From the NCBI GenBank assembly GCA_043497085.1, contig JBIEKI010000003.1: a DNA stretch of 64,000 nt. One strand, given 5' to 3'. Shown here one piece after another: positions 61,407-64,000 of the stretch. Under the pieces are notes generated by a model. The model was not told the DNA's origin. It did no database searches and was given only the letters and a program-made list of their open reading frames with translations. Position numbers and translations under genes: made by a program. Source of the stretch: Thalassobacillus sp043497085. GTDB taxonomy: Bacteria > Bacillota > Bacilli > Bacillales > Halobacillaceae. Each line of letters starts with the position of its first letter. Positions within the stretch are counted from its first letter, which is position 1.

Positions 61407-61596
61407 TATCATTTCCTCCAGCTTTCGTCATATTCTGACACTTCTCTTTCCTGATTATATACGATGAAGGTTGAGTTGAAAAAGGAAGATGCAGGAAGCG
61501 AGGTTCAACGTAAAACAAAATCATATTTTCTGCATAAAATCTCCACAAAAATTAAATATAATTTCTCTATGTGATTTTTTTAAAAAGGAGATGCTT

Positions 61597-62610
61597 ATGA
61601 TTAAAAAACTATTACTTATAACGAGCCTCAGTATAGGCCTAATCCTTACTGGCTGTAACCAAACTGAGGAAGGAAGCCAAACAGAAGAAAATACACAGAT
61701 CGACAAGACAGAACAAACAGATACACAAAAAAGTAAGTCTAACACACAATCTAATGATGATATGGCTGAATTTCTCCAGCCTTTTGATGGTTCTGTCAAT
61801 CATGTCCATGGTATCGGCTATATGAATCCTGAAACTGGGGTAGCATTTGCCTCCCATACTGGACTCAAATTTTATAAAGATGGGAAATGGCAGGAAACAA
61901 AAGGCCAATATAATGATTACATGGGATTCACTGCGGTTGAGGGTGGTTTTTATACTTCCGGACATCCAGGTAAAGATTCGGACTTGCCCAATCCTTTAGG
62001 GCTCAAGAAAAGCTTTGATGGTGGCCAAAGTATGGAGAATTTAGGATTCGAAGGAGAAAGCGATTTTCATACGATGGGAGTCGGTTATAAAAATCATGCC
62101 ATCTACCTTATGAACATGGAGCCGAATTCCAAGCTTGAGGCAGGGTTCTATCGCAGTTTAGATGATGGAGAAACGTGGGAGTCCGTAGCTGCTGACGGAT
62201 TAAGCACCAGCCCTTTCGCTATTGCTGTCCATCCAACGGATGAAAATATTATTGCTGCTTCCACCCAGAACGGTGTTTATCTAAGTGAAAATGGCGGGAA
62301 GTCTTTTGAGCCGTTGAAAGAAAACACCCAGGGCACAGCACTATATTTTGAAGAAGATACGTTATATTACGCCACTTATTCCAATGAACCAACTATGGAA
62401 GCCGTAAGTTTAGAGGATCGTTCCACGGAAACGATCTCCTTGCCTGATATCGGACAGCAAGCAATCTTGTACATTGCGAAAAACCCGGCTTCTGATGAGG
62501 AGTTCACGATTCTTTCCAGCAATGGGGAGACAGACAATGCCTATAGAACTACCGATAAAGGTTCAAATTGGCAGCAAATCATCGACAAGGGAAAGCCGCT
62601 TTCCAAGTAA
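61597..62610 (+). CDS. F510_1955-type lipoprotein (BNR/sialidase-like propeller)
   Basis: This 337 aa protein has signal peptide KKLLLITSLSIGLILTGC (Cys about 19) and a Glu/Thr/Gln/Ser-rich linker to about 55. A beta-propeller of BNR-like repeats follows (SFDGGQSMENLGF, SLDDGETWESV, SENGGKSFEPL, TTDKGSNWQQI). HVHGIGYMNPETGVAFASHT is the conserved block of the family annotated F510_1955 glycosylhydrolase; no hydrolase activity is established. ATG 61597 is 6 nt after AAAGGAG; upstream in-frame codons are non-coding. It often accompanies metal-resistance genes, from memory. Confidence 0.82.
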   Translation: MIKKLLLITSLSIGLILTGCNQTEEGSQTEENTQIDKTEQTDTQKSKSNTQSNDDMAEFLQPFDGSVNHVHGIGYMNPETGVAFASHTGLKFYKDGKWQETKGQYNDYMGFTAVEGGFYTSGHPGKDSDLPNPLGLKKSFDGGQSMENLGFEGESDFHTMGVGYKNHAIYLMNMEPNSKLEAGFYRSLDDGETWESVAADGLSTSPFAIAVHPTDENIIAASTQNGVYLSENGGKSFEPLKENTQGTALYFEEDTLYYATYSNEPTMEAVSLEDRSTETISLPDIGQQAILYIAKNPASDEEFTILSSNGETDNAYRTTDKGSNWQQIIDKGKPLSK

Positions 62611-62643
62611 TAAAATTGTTATAAAAAAATACGTTTCTCCTTA

Positions 62644-62657
62644 TACCTGTAGAGGTA
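62644..62657 (+). promoter_or_regulatory. CsoR/CstR-like dyad upstream of the rhodanese gene
   Basis: TACCTGTAGAGGTA is a dyad (TACCT/AGGTA) 38 bp before the rhodanese start. CsoR-family operators (copper CsoR, persulfide CstR) share a TACC...GGTA pattern, usually with more G/C in the centre. A -10-like TATTAT (62662-62667) follows directly, so a bound repressor would block it. The match is partial. Confidence 0.4.
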
Positions 62658-62694
62658 AAGCTATTATATAGCAAATCATAAGGAGGTATTTTAG

Positions 62695-62994
62695 ATGGCA
62701 ACAAAAATCAACCCAGAGGTAGCAGACGAGAAACGCAACCAGGCTGATGTCGAAGTACTCGATGTACGGACCGATGAGGAAGTCGAAGCAGGCATGATTC
62801 CAGATGCCATTCACATTCCTCTCGACCAAATTGAAAATAAAACGGACGAGCTAGATGAAGATAAAGAATATATTACTGTCTGTGCTTCTGGAAGACGCAG
62901 TGACCAAGCCGCAGATATTTTGAATGAACAAGGCTACCAGGCTCAAACGCTGGATGGCGGCATGCACGAATGGAACGGAGAAGTCACGCAATAA
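62695..62994 (+). CDS. Single-domain rhodanese (sulfurtransferase)
   Basis: This 99 aa protein is one rhodanese domain: VLDVRTDEEVEAGMIPDAIH in the N-terminal half, and the active-site loop VCASGRRSDQAA with persulfide Cys near 63. GGMHEWNGEV closes the domain. It has no signal peptide. AAGGAGG stands 8 nt before ATG 62695. It is likely to carry persulfide sulfur in thiol or metal detoxification; the partner is unknown. It has its own terminator-like hairpin after it. Confidence 0.92.
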   Translation: MATKINPEVADEKRNQADVEVLDVRTDEEVEAGMIPDAIHIPLDQIENKTDELDEDKEYITVCASGRRSDQAADILNEQGYQAQTLDGGMHEWNGEVTQ

Positions 62995-63003
62995 AGAGAT
63001 TGT

Positions 63004-63028
63004 AAAAGCTGGCGATTAGCCAGCTTTT
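63004..63028 (+). terminator. Terminator after the rhodanese gene
   Basis: AAAAGCTGGC (63004-63013) pairs with GCCAGCTTTT (63019-63028) around loop GATTA; the T-run is contained in the stem end. Confidence 0.8.
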
Positions 63029-63179
63029 GCTGTTTCTGACGGAGTAAAGGGATACATAAGCTTGCCTTTTTTGAAAATTTGGGATTCATCTGTAAGCATC
63101 GCTCACTCATATAATCCCAATTGTCTAGTTACTTCAACTACAATCGGTATACTCAAAATAAAAGGGGGATAATAGTTGC

Positions 63180-63794
63180 ATGAATAATAAACAAACAGAA
63201 ACTATTAAACGAAGGTATAACCGTATTTCCAGCGTATTCGATGTAATGGACCGGATGATACGTGACAAATGGCGGGAAGAACTGCTCCAGCACGCACATG
63301 GCAAAGTGCTTGAAGTTGGTGTTGGTACAGGTTCTAATCTGAAATTTTATCCCGAACATGTAGAAGTTACTGGTATTGATTTCAGTCCAGACATGCTGGA
63401 AAAAGCTAGAAACAAAGCAAGAAAGTTGCCCCAATCTTTTGATTTGATCGAAATGGATGCGCAACAAATGGAGTTTCCGGACAATACGTTTGATACAGTT
63501 GTGTCTACATGCGTTTTTTGTTCAGTCCCTGATCCGGTTCAAGGCTTAAAAGAAATTCGCCGGGTCACCAAAAATGAGGGTAAAGTTATTATGCTTGAAC
63601 ATATGCGGAGTGATAATGAAATCGTCGGGAAAGCAATGGATATCTTAAACCCGATTGGCCTGAATATCGTGGGAGCAAACATCAACCGTAAAACGATGGA
63701 AAATATTGAACAGGCAGGCATGAAAGTAGAAAACGAGGAATTCCTGATGTCTTCTATTATGAGAAGACTAATTCTCTCTCCTAATAAACAATAA
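63180..63794 (+). CDS. Class I SAM-dependent methyltransferase
   Basis: This 204 aa Rossmann methyltransferase of the UbiE/PMT type has motif I VLEVGVGTGSNLKFY (about residue 42), the acidic VTGIDFSPDMLEKAR, post-I IEMDAQQMEFPDNTFD, and VVSTCVFCSVPDP. The substrate is unknown (quinone, phospholipid and metal(loid) methylation are possibilities for this fold). ATG 63180 follows AAAGGGGG at a rather long spacing. A fragment of another coding frame begins directly after its stop. Confidence 0.82.
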   Translation: MNNKQTETIKRRYNRISSVFDVMDRMIRDKWREELLQHAHGKVLEVGVGTGSNLKFYPEHVEVTGIDFSPDMLEKARNKARKLPQSFDLIEMDAQQMEFPDNTFDTVVSTCVFCSVPDPVQGLKEIRRVTKNEGKVIMLEHMRSDNEIVGKAMDILNPIGLNIVGANINRKTMENIEQAGMKVENEEFLMSSIMRRLILSPNKQ

Positions 63795-63795
63795 A

Positions 63796-64000
63796 AGTGG
63801 AGTAACTGGAGTACAGGCACACAGTGACAGCGTAGAAACAAAAGTCAACAGTGAACAGCACATGGAAATGATGAAAGAAATGCGAGATATGATGCAGGAA
63901 ACTAATGCTCAAGTCAATTATGGCCAAGTAAAGAAAGCGATAGAAGAAGTAAACTCGGACATGACAAACAAAGAAATCAAGAAAATGATGGCGTCTATGC
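63796..64000 (+). pseudogene. Secreted-protein coding frame lacking its start and most of the signal peptide (continues past window end)
   Basis: Starting 2 nt after the methyltransferase stop, a frame reads SGVTGVQAHSDSVETKVNS, then a Met/Glu/Lys-rich helical part (MEMMKEMRDMMQETNAQVNY; GQVKKAIEEVNSDMTNKEI) to the window edge. SGVTGVQA-HSD looks like the end of a signal peptide with an AXA-type cleavage site. Upstream, the frame hits TAA after about 8 codons with no ATG/GTG/TTG and no hydrophobic core. The first start codon in frame is ATG 63862, without RBS. A deletion fusing the methyltransferase to a decapitated gene would explain this; a short cytoplasmic gene starting at 63862 is the alternative. 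Confidence 0.45.

Overview
The window is a chromosomal segment of a spore-forming member of the Bacillaceae. The evidence is gene order shared with Bacillus subtilis (yvcI-rapZ-yvcK-whiA-crh beside clpP; hprK-lgt-yvoD-ppaX-yvoF; yvlBCD; uvrB-uvrA; yojF-bshB2; splA-splB; app-type peptide transporter), bacillithiol and spore photoproduct genes, and strong AGGAGG-type ribosome binding sites. Proteins and intergenic repeats resemble those of the halophilic and alkaliphilic Bacillaceae, but the genus cannot be fixed from sequence alone.

Layout. 1-650: edge of an IS4-like element, a half copy of a dispersed repeat, and tRNA-Arg(CCG). 860-6600: five-gene peptide ABC transporter in the order ATPase-ATPase-binding protein-permease-permease. 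6.9-9.5 kb: a three-gene unit of exported DUF6305-like protein, histidine kinase and response regulator. 9.6-10.3 kb: clpP with a CtsR operator. 10.4-17.2 kb (minus strand): crh, whiA, yvcK, rapZ, yvcI, trxB and a TPR gene. 17.3-23.7 kb: complete his operon hisZ-G-D-B-H-A-F-IE. 24-30.8 kb: acyl-CoA dehydrogenase, glpD behind a glycerol-type antiterminator hairpin, glpK, glpP. 30.7-34.7 kb: hprK-lgt-yvoD-ppaX-yvoF. 34.8-36.1 kb: splA-splB. 36.3-46.6 kb: yvlBCD, bshB2/yojF, uvrBA, prfC. 46.8-51.4 kb: copper nitrite reductase nirK followed by nosD-nosL-nosY-nosF with no nosZ. 51.7-61.4 kb: SNF2 helicase, heme A synthase, 2-haloacid dehalogenase, CoA-disulfide reductase, RluA-type pseudouridine synthase, a Cys-rich copper-storage protein, and a D,D-carboxypeptidase. 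61.6-64 kb: lipoprotein, rhodanese, methyltransferase and a secreted-protein fragment cut by the window edge.

Links between genes. Crh, HPr kinase/phosphorylase, the pyrophosphatase PpaX and the glycerol genes (glpP, glpK, glpD) belong to Gram-positive carbon catabolite control. TrxB, BshB2/YojF and CoA-disulfide reductase form a low-molecular-weight thiol theme. NirK, NosDLYF, CtaA and the Csp-like protein form a copper and respiration theme.

The most unusual features are: (i) a family of composite inverted repeats (five loci near 0.3, 14.6, 29.8, 38.4 and 57.1 kb) built from two about 100 bp units facing each other, one copy lying between glpP and glpK where glpF usually sits; (ii) NirK coupled to the NosDLYF maturation set without NosZ, behind an Fnr-like site; and (iii) the DUF6305-kinase-regulator unit, which looks like a little-described three-component sensory system. 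I saw no CRISPR array, rRNA operon, prophage or replication origin.
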